Positions 52,899-60,709 of a DNA stretch of 64,000 nucleotides are shown piece after piece. The stretch is from Micromonospora sp. NBC_00421 (GTDB taxonomy: Bacteria; Actinomycetota; Actinomycetes; Mycobacteriales; Micromonosporaceae), in the NCBI RefSeq assembly GCF_036017915.1, contig NZ_CP107929.1, forward strand, positions 5,150,001-5,214,000. Reading direction: 5' to 3'. The notes below the pieces were generated by a model that saw only the letters and a program-made list of their open reading frames with translations, made no database searches and was not told the DNA's origin. How positions within the stretch are numbered: position 1 is the first letter of the stretch; each line of letters begins with the position of its first letter. The translations under genes were made by a program, and so were the position numbers.

Positions 52899-55211
52899 GT
52901 GACAGCGAGAAGAGTGCTGGCCTCGACGGTGGTGGCTGGCCTGACGGTGGCCGCCCTGACCACCCCGGGCACCGCGAGCGCCGCCCAGCAGCAGTACCCC
53001 GACCGGAAGCTCAACTTCGACCGCACCGCCACCTACCCGGTGTTCCAGAACCGGCCCGAGGGCGAGGACCCGGCCACCGCGACGGTGGCCGAGATCTCCG
53101 CGGTCAGCCCGAACGGCCGTACCCTGGTCTACACCGACGCGGCGGCCCGGCGGATCGGCTTTCTCGACATCGGCAAGCCGGACCAGCCGCGCGGCCTCGG
53201 CACCCTCGCCCTGGCCCAGCTCGGCGACGCCGAGGACGAGCCGACCTCGGTGGCGATCGTCGGCCGGTACGTGCTGGTCGTGGTGAACACCAGCGCTGGC
53301 TACACCACCCCCTCCGGTCGCCTCGACGTGATCGAGCTGGCCACCCGGCAGCGGGTCCGCAGCATCGACCTCGGCGGCCAGCCCGACTCCATCGCGATCA
53401 GCCACGACGAGCGGTACGCGGCGATCGCCATCGAGAACGAGCGGGACGAGGACGCCACCCCGCCCGGCCGCAAGAAGGGTGACCTGCCGCAGGCGCCGGC
53501 CGGTTTCGTCCAGCTGATCGACCTCGACGGGAAGACGACCCCGCAGCGGTGGAAGCTGCGTACCGTGCCGCTGACCGGCCCCGACGGCCGGGCGCTGCCG
53601 GTGCTGGCCGCCGCCGGGATCACCGAGCCCACCGACCCGGAACCCGAGTACGTCTCGATCAACGAACGTAACCAGCTCGCGGTCACCCTCCAGGAGAACA
53701 ACGGCGTCGTCCTGGTGGACCTGCCCACCGGCCGGATCACCCGGGCCTTCAGCGCAGGCACCGCCTCGGTCGACGGCATCGACACGGTCAAGGACGGCCG
53801 GATCGACCTGACCGGATCGATCACCGACGTCCCCCGCGAGCCCGACGCGGTGGCCTGGGTCAACGACCGCTACCTGGCCACCGCCAACGAGGGCGACTGG
53901 CGGGGCGGCACCCGGGGCTGGTCCATCTTCGACAGCCGGACCGGCCAGGTGGTCTGGGACGCCGGCAACACCTTCGAGCGCCTCGCCGTCCGCTACGGGC
54001 TGCACAACAACGACCGGGCCGCGAAGAAGGGCACCGAGCCGGAGGGGGTGGCGATCGCCGAGTACCACGGCGTGCGGTACGCGTTCGTCGGCTCGGAGCG
54101 GAGCAACTTCGTCGCCGTCTACGACCTCACCCGGCCCACCGCCCCGGTGCTGCGCCAGGTGCTACCCACCACCAACGGCCCGGAGGGGCTGCTCCCCATC
54201 CCCTCCCGGGACCTGCTCGCTGTCTCCAGCGAGACCGACGACGCCTCGGTGGGTGTCCGCGCCTCGGTGTCGCTCTACCGGCTCGGTGAGCAGAAGCCGG
54301 GCTTCCCGAGCATCGTCTCGGCCGACGACGCGTCGGGTGCGCCGATCGGCTGGGGGGCGCTCGGCGCGCTGTCCGCCGTGCCGGGCCGGCCGCAGCAGCT
54401 CTACAGCGTCACCGACGCCGCGTACACCCCGACCCGGATCCTGACCGTCGACACCCGGAGGTCGCCGGCGGTCGTCACCGCCGCGACGACCGTGACCGAC
54501 GCGGCCGGCAAGCCGGTCGGGTACGACGCGGAGGGGATCTCCGCCCGGCCGCAGGGCGGCTTCTGGCTCGCCGTCGAGGGCGCGGAGGGCAGCGAGAACA
54601 GGCTGGTCCGGTTGAACGGCGACGGGCGGACCGAGCAGACCGTGCCGCTGCCGGCCCAGGTCGCCGCCGGGCTGGGCAAGCAGGGCTTCGAGGGGGTCGC
54701 CGCCGGCACCGACCGGCACGGCCGGGAGATCGTCTGGGCGGTGCTCCAGCGTGAGGTCGCCACCGACCCGACAGGCGTCGTCCGGATCGGCCGGTACGAC
54801 GTGACCGCCGACAGTTGGAGCTGGTTCGGCTACCAGTTGTCGAGCACCAGCGTCCCCGGGGACTGGATCGGGCTCTCCGAGATCACCGTGGTCGGTGACC
54901 GGCTCGCCGTGATCGAACGGGACAAGCTCAACGGCCCGGCCGCCGCCGTCAAGCGGATCTACACGGTGCCGTTGCCGACCGGTCCGGCCGCCGACGGCCC
55001 GCTCCAGGTGCTGCCCAAGACGCTCGCCGTGGACGTGCTGCCGGCGCTGCGGGCCACCGACGGCTGGACCCAGGAGAAGCTGGAGGGGCTGACCGTCGGC
55101 GGCGACGGTCAGGTGTACGCGATCACCGACAACGACGGTGTGCTGGACGCCACCGGCGAGACCGTGCTGCTGCGCCTCGGCACCTACCGGAAGGTCTTCG
55201 GGGCCCGCTGA
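52899..55211 (+). CDS. Secreted esterase/phytase-like protein
   Basis: A 770-residue secreted protein. Signal peptide MTARRVLASTVVAGLTVAAL to SAA (about 28). The first half forms a beta-propeller of the choice-of-anchor type (VAEISAVSPNGRTLVYTDAA, SIDLGGQPDSIAISHDERYA); the second half is the esterase-like phytase domain (GPEGLLPIPSRDLLAVSSET, YDAEGISARPQGGFWLAVEG, KQGFEGVAAG, EKLEGLTVGGDGQVYAITDN) with acidic EG motifs for Ca/phosphate. It probably releases phosphate outside the cell. GTG 52899 has GGAGGAG upstream, within a hairpin; PhoP-like repeats lie further up. Confidence 0.87.
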   Translation: MTARRVLASTVVAGLTVAALTTPGTASAAQQQYPDRKLNFDRTATYPVFQNRPEGEDPATATVAEISAVSPNGRTLVYTDAAARRIGFLDIGKPDQPRGLGTLALAQLGDAEDEPTSVAIVGRYVLVVVNTSAGYTTPSGRLDVIELATRQRVRSIDLGGQPDSIAISHDERYAAIAIENERDEDATPPGRKKGDLPQAPAGFVQLIDLDGKTTPQRWKLRTVPLTGPDGRALPVLAAAGITEPTDPEPEYVSINERNQLAVTLQENNGVVLVDLPTGRITRAFSAGTASVDGIDTVKDGRIDLTGSITDVPREPDAVAWVNDRYLATANEGDWRGGTRGWSIFDSRTGQVVWDAGNTFERLAVRYGLHNNDRAAKKGTEPEGVAIAEYHGVRYAFVGSERSNFVAVYDLTRPTAPVLRQVLPTTNGPEGLLPIPSRDLLAVSSETDDASVGVRASVSLYRLGEQKPGFPSIVSADDASGAPIGWGALGALSAVPGRPQQLYSVTDAAYTPTRILTVDTRRSPAVVTAATTVTDAAGKPVGYDAEGISARPQGGFWLAVEGAEGSENRLVRLNGDGRTEQTVPLPAQVAAGLGKQGFEGVAAGTDRHGREIVWAVLQREVATDPTGVVRIGRYDVTADSWSWFGYQLSSTSVPGDWIGLSEITVVGDRLAVIERDKLNGPAAAVKRIYTVPLPTGPAADGPLQVLPKTLAVDVLPALRATDGWTQEKLEGLTVGGDGQVYAITDNDGVLDATGETVLLRLGTYRKVFGAR

Positions 55212-55281
55212 TCCGATGCGACGGCTCGGCCACCCGGTTCACCCGGGGCGGCCGGGCCGTTGCGGCGTGGCACAGGGCCGT

Positions 55282-56193
55282 TCACGCCGCAGGCAGTTCG
55301 GGGCCGCCGTCGAGCAGCGCGGCGAGCAGGTCCCCCGACTTCTCGACCCGCCGCAACACCTCCCCTGCGGTGTACGGCTTCGCCGAAGGCCGTTTCCCCG
55401 CCGCCCCCGCCTCGACCTCGTCCCAGGTCAGCGGGGTGGACACCGCAGGGGTCGACTGCGCCCGCAGCGAGTACGGCGCGACCGTCGTCTTCGCCGCGTT
55501 GTTCTGACTCCAGTCGATGAAGACCTTCCCGGGCCGCAGGTTCTTCGCCATCCTCGACACGATCAGGCCGGGGTGCGTCTGCTCCAGTTCCTGCGCGATC
55601 CGCCTGGCGTAGCCGGAGACGACCTCGGCGTCCTGGGTGCCGCCGATGGGGCAGCAGAGCTGCATGCCCTTCTTGCCGGAGGTCTTCGGATAGGCCCGCA
55701 CCCCGTCGAGGGTGAGCCGGTCGCGCATCAGGACCGCCACCTGGCAGCACTGTCGCAACGATGCCGGCGGCCCGGGGTCGAGGTCGACGACCATCAGATC
55801 CGGGTGGGTGCCGATCCGCCACTGCGGGGTGTGCAGTTCGAGGGCGGCGAGATTCGCCAGCCAGACCAGGGTGGGCAGGTCGTCGGCGACCACGTAGTCG
55901 ATGGTCTCCCGGCCCCTGCTCGACCCGGGGACGGGCAGCGTCTCGGTGCGTACCCAACGGGGGGTTGCCGCCGGGGCGTTCTTCTCGAAGAACGAGCCGC
56001 CGGTGACGCCGTTGGGGAAGCGGATCCGGGTCAACGCCCGGTCGGCCAGGTGCGGCAGCAACACCGGGGCGATCCGGGTGTAGTAGTCGATCACCTCGCC
56101 CTTGGTGAAACCGGCCTCCGGGTAGAGCACCTTGTCCAGGTTGGACAGGTCCAGCGCCCGGCCGTCCACCTCGACCCGCACCCGTTCAGGCAT
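55282..56193 (-). CDS. NHEJ polymerase, LigD primase-polymerase domain
   Basis: A 303-residue archaeo-eukaryotic primase fold polymerase. MPERVRVEVDGRALDLSNLD and KVLYPEAGFTKGEVIDYY are the NHEJ primase opening; FPNGVTGGSFFEKNAP, catalytic VVDLDPG (metal Asp), YPKTSGKKGMQLCCPI and VSRMAKNLRPGKVFIDWSQN complete the family. It fills or extends ends at double-strand breaks with Ku and a ligase. It overlaps the ligase 3' end by 8 bp. The stand-alone form lacks ligase and nuclease domains. Confidence 0.93.
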   Translation of the reverse strand: MPERVRVEVDGRALDLSNLDKVLYPEAGFTKGEVIDYYTRIAPVLLPHLADRALTRIRFPNGVTGGSFFEKNAPAATPRWVRTETLPVPGSSRGRETIDYVVADDLPTLVWLANLAALELHTPQWRIGTHPDLMVVDLDPGPPASLRQCCQVAVLMRDRLTLDGVRAYPKTSGKKGMQLCCPIGGTQDAEVVSGYARRIAQELEQTHPGLIVSRMAKNLRPGKVFIDWSQNNAAKTTVAPYSLRAQSTPAVSTPLTWDEVEAGAAGKRPSAKPYTAGEVLRRVEKSGDLLAALLDGGPELPAA

Positions 56194-57124
56194 CCTCGAC
56201 CTCCCCGGGTGGCTTGTCGGGGCGCAGCCGCAGCACCCGGGGGAACCGCAGCCGCCCGTCCGGGGTGCGCTGGCCGTACTTGACCTCCACCACGATCCGG
56301 GGGGTCACCCAGATCGCCCCCCGGGCATCCTCGCGCGGCACGTCCCCGGCGAACGGCGACCTGTCGGCGCGCAGTGGTTCGAGCTCGCGCAGCAGTTCCC
56401 GTTCCAGGGCCGCGCCGATCCCGCCGCCGACCCGCCCCCGGTAGGTGAGCCGCCCGTCCGGGCGCGGCACCCCGACCAGCAGCCCACCGATCTTCCGGAC
56501 GCCGGGCCGCCAGCCGCCGACCACGAAGTCGCCTGTCACCTCCAGCTTGACCTTCACCCAGTCCGCCGAGCGCACCCCCGGTCGGTAGGCGGCCCCGACC
56601 CGCTTGGCCATCACCCCTTCCAGCCCGTGCTCGCCGGCCGCCTGGTAGGTCGCCGCACCGTCGGTGAAGAAAGGCGGGACCGCCCACCGCGCCGCCCCCA
56701 ACCCCAGGCCGTCGAGCGCCGCCCGCCGTTCGTGGTACGGCCGCCCGGTCAGGTCCTCGCCGCGCCAGCGCAACAGGTCGAAGATCATGTACGTGACCGG
56801 GATCGTCGCCGCCAGCCGGGCCGCCTTCGCCCGGTCCCGCACGTGCATCCGCTCCGCCAGGGCGGTGAACGAGGGCTGCCCGGCCGGGTCGAAGAGGACC
56901 ACCTCGCCGTCGAGCAGCGCGTCGTCGACCTGCTCGGCCAGGGTCACCAGCTCGGGGTACGCGGCGGTGATCTCCACGCCGGAGCGGGCGTACAGGTGCG
57001 GATGGCCGCCGACCAGGTCGGCGAGCGCGCGTACCCCGTCCCACTTGAACTCGTACGCCCAGCCGGCACCCACCGGGAGCGGCCCGGTCATCGCGAGCAT
57101 CGGCTTCAACGGCGCGCCGGGCAC
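56186..57124 (-). CDS. ATP-dependent DNA ligase (LigC/LigD type)
   Basis: A 312-residue ligase: nucleotidyltransferase domain with adenylation Lys in YEFKWDGVRA (about 27), motifs ALLDGEVVLF and GLEGVMAKR, DWVKVK near 200, and an OB-fold to the end. It seals breaks in NHEJ. GTG 57124, upstream of the polymerase gene and divergent from ku over 85 bp. Confidence 0.92.
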   Translation of the reverse strand: MPGAPLKPMLAMTGPLPVGAGWAYEFKWDGVRALADLVGGHPHLYARSGVEITAAYPELVTLAEQVDDALLDGEVVLFDPAGQPSFTALAERMHVRDRAKAARLAATIPVTYMIFDLLRWRGEDLTGRPYHERRAALDGLGLGAARWAVPPFFTDGAATYQAAGEHGLEGVMAKRVGAAYRPGVRSADWVKVKLEVTGDFVVGGWRPGVRKIGGLLVGVPRPDGRLTYRGRVGGGIGAALERELLRELEPLRADRSPFAGDVPREDARGAIWVTPRIVVEVKYGQRTPDGRLRFPRVLRLRPDKPPGEVEDA

Positions 57125-57209
57125 CTGTCCGACTGTAGTTGGGCACGGAAGCGGGTGCGGTGGCTTCGATCGTTTGCGATCCTGGTCAGATCGGGGAGAG
57201 GAGCAGGGG

Positions 57210-58250
57210 ATGCGGGCGATCTGGAAGGGAGCGGTGTCGTTCGGGCTGGTCTCGATCGGGGTGAAGCTCTACTCGGCCACCGAGGAGAAGGACATCCGGT
57301 TCCACCAGGTGCACCGGGACGACGGCGGCCGCATCCGCTACAAGCGCACCTGCTCGGTCTGCGGCGAGGAGGTCAGCTACGACGACATCGCCAAGGGGTA
57401 CGACCTCGGTGGTGGCGAGATGGTGATCCTGACCGACGCCGACTTCGCCGACCTGCCGCTCACCAGTTCCCGGGCGATCGACGTGCTGGAGTTCGTCCCC
57501 GCCGAGCAGGTCGACCCGATCCTCTACAACAAGGCGTACTTCCTGGAGCCGGAGGGGACCGCCACCAAGCCGTACGTGCTGCTGCGCGACGCGCTTGCCG
57601 ACTCGGAGCGGGTGGCGATCGTCAAGGTGGCGCTGCGCCAGCGGGAACAGTTGGCCACCCTGCGGGTCCGCGACGGGGTCCTGCTGCTCAACACGATGCT
57701 CTGGCCCGACGAGGTGCGCACCCCCGACTTCGGTTTCCTGGACGAGGACCTGAAGGTCCGCCCGCCGGAGCTGGCGATGGCCGCCTCGCTGATCGACTCG
57801 ATGGCCGGCGAGTTCCAGCCGGACGCCTTCACCGACGACTACCGGGCGGCGTTGCAGGAGGTCATCGACGCGAAGGTGGAGGGCCGCGAGGTGGTCCAGC
57901 CGGCGGAGGAGGAGGCCGCGCCGGCCGCCGCGGTGGACCTGATGGCGGCGTTGAAGGCGTCCGTCGAACGGGCCCGGGTCGCCCGGGGCGAGGCACCGGC
58001 AGGCGGGGCCGGCGAGCCGACGCCCATCTCGTCGGCCCGGTCGGCCAAGCAGGCGGCCGGGAGCCCGGGGGCGAAGGCCGAGCCGGCGAAGAAGACCCCG
58101 GCCGGCAAGGCCGCCGCGAGGAAGACCCCCGCGAAGAAGGCGGAACCGGCGAAGAAGACCGCCGCGAAGAAGACCCCGGAGAAGAAGGCCGCCAAGGCAC
58201 CCGCCAAGAAGACCACCGAGAAGAAGACCGCCCCGCGCAGGAGCGCCTGA
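57210..58250 (+). CDS. ku: Ku protein
   Basis: A 346-residue bacterial Ku. MRAIWKGAVSFGLVSIGVKL, FHQVHRDDGGRIRYKRTCSV and LVSF-like core motifs are present, followed by a long Lys/Ala/Pro tail (about 275-346) of AKK and PAKK repeats, the DNA-threading extension seen in actinobacterial Ku. It binds DNA ends and recruits the ligase/polymerase encoded divergently. ATG 57210 with GGAGAGG upstream. Confidence 0.96.
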   Translation: MRAIWKGAVSFGLVSIGVKLYSATEEKDIRFHQVHRDDGGRIRYKRTCSVCGEEVSYDDIAKGYDLGGGEMVILTDADFADLPLTSSRAIDVLEFVPAEQVDPILYNKAYFLEPEGTATKPYVLLRDALADSERVAIVKVALRQREQLATLRVRDGVLLLNTMLWPDEVRTPDFGFLDEDLKVRPPELAMAASLIDSMAGEFQPDAFTDDYRAALQEVIDAKVEGREVVQPAEEEAAPAAAVDLMAALKASVERARVARGEAPAGGAGEPTPISSARSAKQAAGSPGAKAEPAKKTPAGKAAARKTPAKKAEPAKKTAAKKTPEKKAAKAPAKKTTEKKTAPRRSA

Positions 58251-58351
58251 CCGGGTGCCCCGGCGGGTGCCGGAGAGCCACCCGTGGCCGACTCCGCGGT
58301 GCCACGACGCCCGGCGCGACGCAGCCGTCCCGCCGGGGTCCGTCCCGTCGG

Positions 58352-58483
58352 TCAGCCCATACCGAGCTTCTGGGTGGGCGTGATCCGGACGATCACCCGC
58401 TCCTCGCCGGGCCGCCGGAACGGGTAGGTGTCCTGCCCGTGGCACCCGCCGGAAATCGGGAGGAACGGGGGGCCGTGTCGCAT
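58352..58483 (-). pseudogene. Possible C-terminal remnant of a PPOX-fold protein
   Basis: A 43-codon frame from ATG 58483 ending HGQDTYPFRRPGEERVIVRI then TPTQKLGMG and stop. VRITPT resembles the C-terminal strand of F420/FMN pyridoxamine-phosphate-oxidase-like proteins, but the N-terminal domain is missing. It could also be chance coding in the 348-bp gap between ku and the FKBP gene, which holds nothing else. Confidence 0.3.
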
Positions 58484-58599
58484 CCGGGGACATGGTGGCG
58501 GGCGACCGCCCACCCACGGCATCTATCCGGGTACCGTGTGCGCTGGCCACGGCACCGGGTCGCCGGGCCGGCCACCCACATCAGCAGGGAGTCGAGGAC

Positions 58600-59259
58600 G
58601 TGAGCGAGCGTACGGAGAACCGTCCGGCAGACCAGGGCGAGGGCCAGGGCCAGGGCCAGGAGACGAAGGCACAGCGGCGGCTCGCCGCCCAGTTGGCGGC
58701 GCAGAAGGCCGCCGAGGCGCGCAAGCGCCGGCAGGCGTGGCTGGGCGCCGTCGCCGGTGTGGCCGTCATCGCGGTGATCGTCGGGGTGTTCGTGGTGGTC
58801 CGCAACGGCGAGAAGGACGACCCGAAGCCGGCGGCGGCTCCGGTCGGCTGCGCGGGTGACTTCCCCAAGCTGCCCGAGGGTGCCGACCAGGCGCTGTGCA
58901 CCAAGCCCCAGGCGACCAAGGGCGAGGGCGAGCTGACCGGGCTGAAGGCCACCCCGCTGATCCGGGGCACCGGCCCGGCCGCCCAGGCCGGCCAGCAGAT
59001 CACCGTCAACTACGTCGGTGTGTCGTACAAGACCGGTGAGGAGTTCGACGCCTCCTGGAAGCGGTCCGAGCCGTTCAGCTTCGGCCTCGGCCAGGGCAAC
59101 GTCATCCCGGGTTGGGACCAGGGCATGCAGGGCCAGACCGTGGGCAGCCGGGTCCAGCTCGACATCCCCGCCGACCTGGCGTACGGCGACAAGCCGCAGC
59201 GTCCGGGAGCACCGGCCGGCCCGCTGCGGTTCATCGTCGACGTGCTGGCGGTGCAGTAG
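58600..59259 (+). CDS. Membrane-anchored FKBP-type peptidyl-prolyl isomerase
   Basis: A 219-residue protein: a Gln/Gly/Arg-rich cytoplasmic N-terminus, one membrane helix AWLGAVAGVAVIAVIVGVFV (about 46-65), and an extracytoplasmic FKBP domain (about 110-219) with QITVNYVGVSYKTGEEFDAS, FGLGQGNVIPGWDQGMQGQT and GSRVQLDIPADLAYGDK. It speeds proline isomerisation of exported proteins. GTG 58600 with GAGGA upstream. Confidence 0.92.
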   Translation: MSERTENRPADQGEGQGQGQETKAQRRLAAQLAAQKAAEARKRRQAWLGAVAGVAVIAVIVGVFVVVRNGEKDDPKPAAAPVGCAGDFPKLPEGADQALCTKPQATKGEGELTGLKATPLIRGTGPAAQAGQQITVNYVGVSYKTGEEFDASWKRSEPFSFGLGQGNVIPGWDQGMQGQTVGSRVQLDIPADLAYGDKPQRPGAPAGPLRFIVDVLAVQ

Positions 59260-59362
59260 ACCACAGGGGTCTTCCGGCCCGACACCTACCAGCAGTAGGT
59301 TCGGGGTCACCGTGAGCGGCCGGTCCGCGCACGGTGACCCCTCACCGACGGCGGAGGTGCGC

Positions 59363-60226
59363 GTGCCGGCGCTTGACGTTCCCGGGCAGACCGCCCGGCT
59401 GATGTGGACGTACGTCGAACCCCTGCACGCGATCACCTATTTCCATCCCCGGGTCCGCGCCGCCCACGAGGCGATCGGGTTGCGCGGTTACTGGCGGGGC
59501 TACTTCGCCGGCCGGGCCGCCCCGCTCGGCCCGGTCGACGCCGCCCCGGTGATCGCGGCCTTCTTCACCTTCGCCCCGTCGATGGTGAGCCGCGCGCTGC
59601 CTGCCGTGTGGCAGCTGGCCACCCCCGAGGAGGCGTTGCGCGCCCGGCTCACCGGGGCCGTGCAGGCGCTTGCCGAACTCACCTACGAACTACCCGAGGC
59701 GCACCTGGCCGAGGCGGCCGAGTTGCTGGAGGTGGCGGCCGTCGGGGCCGACACCGGCGGGCGGGTGCTCGGCGCGGCCAACGCCGCCCTGCCGCGCGGC
59801 GACTACCCGTTGGCCCGCCTCTGGCAGGCGGCCACCACGCTGCGCGAGCACCGGGGCGACGGGCACGTGGCCGCCCTGGTCGCCGCCGGTCTCGACCCGG
59901 TCGAGACGTTGGCCTTCCGGGTCGCGGTGGACCGGCCGGCGGAGCACCTGCTCGGCCGGGGCTGGACCCCGGAGCAGTGGGCCGGGGCCAGGGCCAGGCT
60001 GGTCGACCGGGGTTGGCTGACCGGCGACGGCGAGCCGACCGAGGCGGGGCACAGCGGTTTCCGGGCCGTCGAGGACGCCACCGACCGCGCCGCCACGCGC
60101 CCGTGGCAGGCCCTCGGCCCGGACCGCACCGATCGGCTCCGCGAACTGCTCGACCCGGTCGCCCGCGCCTGTCACACAGTCATCCCCCCGGACAACCCCG
60201 TCGGGCTGCCCGCCCTGCGTTCCTGA
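59363..60226 (+). CDS. SCO6745 family protein
   Basis: A 287-residue actinobacterial protein, PGQTARLMWTYVEPLHAITY with FHPRVRAAHEAIGLRGYWRG and an HTH-like C-terminal part (GWLTGDGEPTEAGHSGFRAV). It matches the SCO6745 family of unknown function. GTG 59363 with CGGAGG upstream. Its stop codon begins a nine-copy 17-bp tandem array. Confidence 0.85.
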   Translation: MPALDVPGQTARLMWTYVEPLHAITYFHPRVRAAHEAIGLRGYWRGYFAGRAAPLGPVDAAPVIAAFFTFAPSMVSRALPAVWQLATPEEALRARLTGAVQALAELTYELPEAHLAEAAELLEVAAVGADTGGRVLGAANAALPRGDYPLARLWQAATTLREHRGDGHVAALVAAGLDPVETLAFRVAVDRPAEHLLGRGWTPEQWAGARARLVDRGWLTGDGEPTEAGHSGFRAVEDATDRAATRPWQALGPDRTDRLRELLDPVARACHTVIPPDNPVGLPALRS

Positions 60227-60369
60227 CCACCCGGCGTTCCTGACCACCCGGCGTTCCTGACCACCCGGCGCTCCTGACCACCCGGCGCTCCTGACCACCC
60301 GGCGCTCCTGACCACCCGGCGCTCCTGACCACCCGGCGCTCCTGACCACCCGGCGCTCCTGACCACCCG
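60217..60369. repeat. 17-bp tandem array, nine copies, starting in the SCO6745-type gene's end
   Basis: GCGTTCCTGACCACCCG (later GCGCTCCTG and on) repeated exactly every 17 bp from 60217 to 60369. The TGA of the first copy (60224-60226) is the gene's stop; eight more TGA copies follow past the gene. Confidence 0.98.
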
Positions 60370-60493
60370 GGTCGCGGCCCGTCATCCGGTGGTGGCCGCC
60401 GAACCGGGCTGAGCGTTCAGCCGCACGGTGGGCTGGTCGACCGCTGCCGAACGCCATCGGATCGACCCGGTCGCCGCGGCCATCGACGCGATA

Positions 60494-60543
60494 TTGACAC
60501 ATCTATTAACCTCGGTAAGACTGCGGCGTCGGGAGCGCTCCCA
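60494..60543 (+). promoter_or_regulatory. Promoter with CebR/CelR-like operator upstream of the NRPS genes
   Basis: TTGACA (60494-60499) is followed 16 bp later by TAAGAC (60516-60521). The palindrome GGGAGCGCTCCC (60531-60542) with a following A fits the 14-bp CebR/CelR box TGGGAGCGCTCCCA at 13 of 14 positions. It lies just past the expected transcript start, a blocking position for a LacI-type repressor. The leader to the 595-aa gene is about 180 nt. The rest of 60370-60709 shows no gene. Confidence 0.65.
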
Positions 60544-60709
60544 CGTCGGGGTGGAATGTCGTCTCCTACCCGCCGTGGCACCGTCACGGACCCTCCACTT
60601 CCAGGTCGGCTGCCGGACGCCACGAGCCCCTCGACCACCGCGACGGTGGCCGTCGCGCGAGCCGGCTCCCGCGCACGCCGCGGCCTGCCCGGTCGCGAAA
60701 GGTAGGAAC

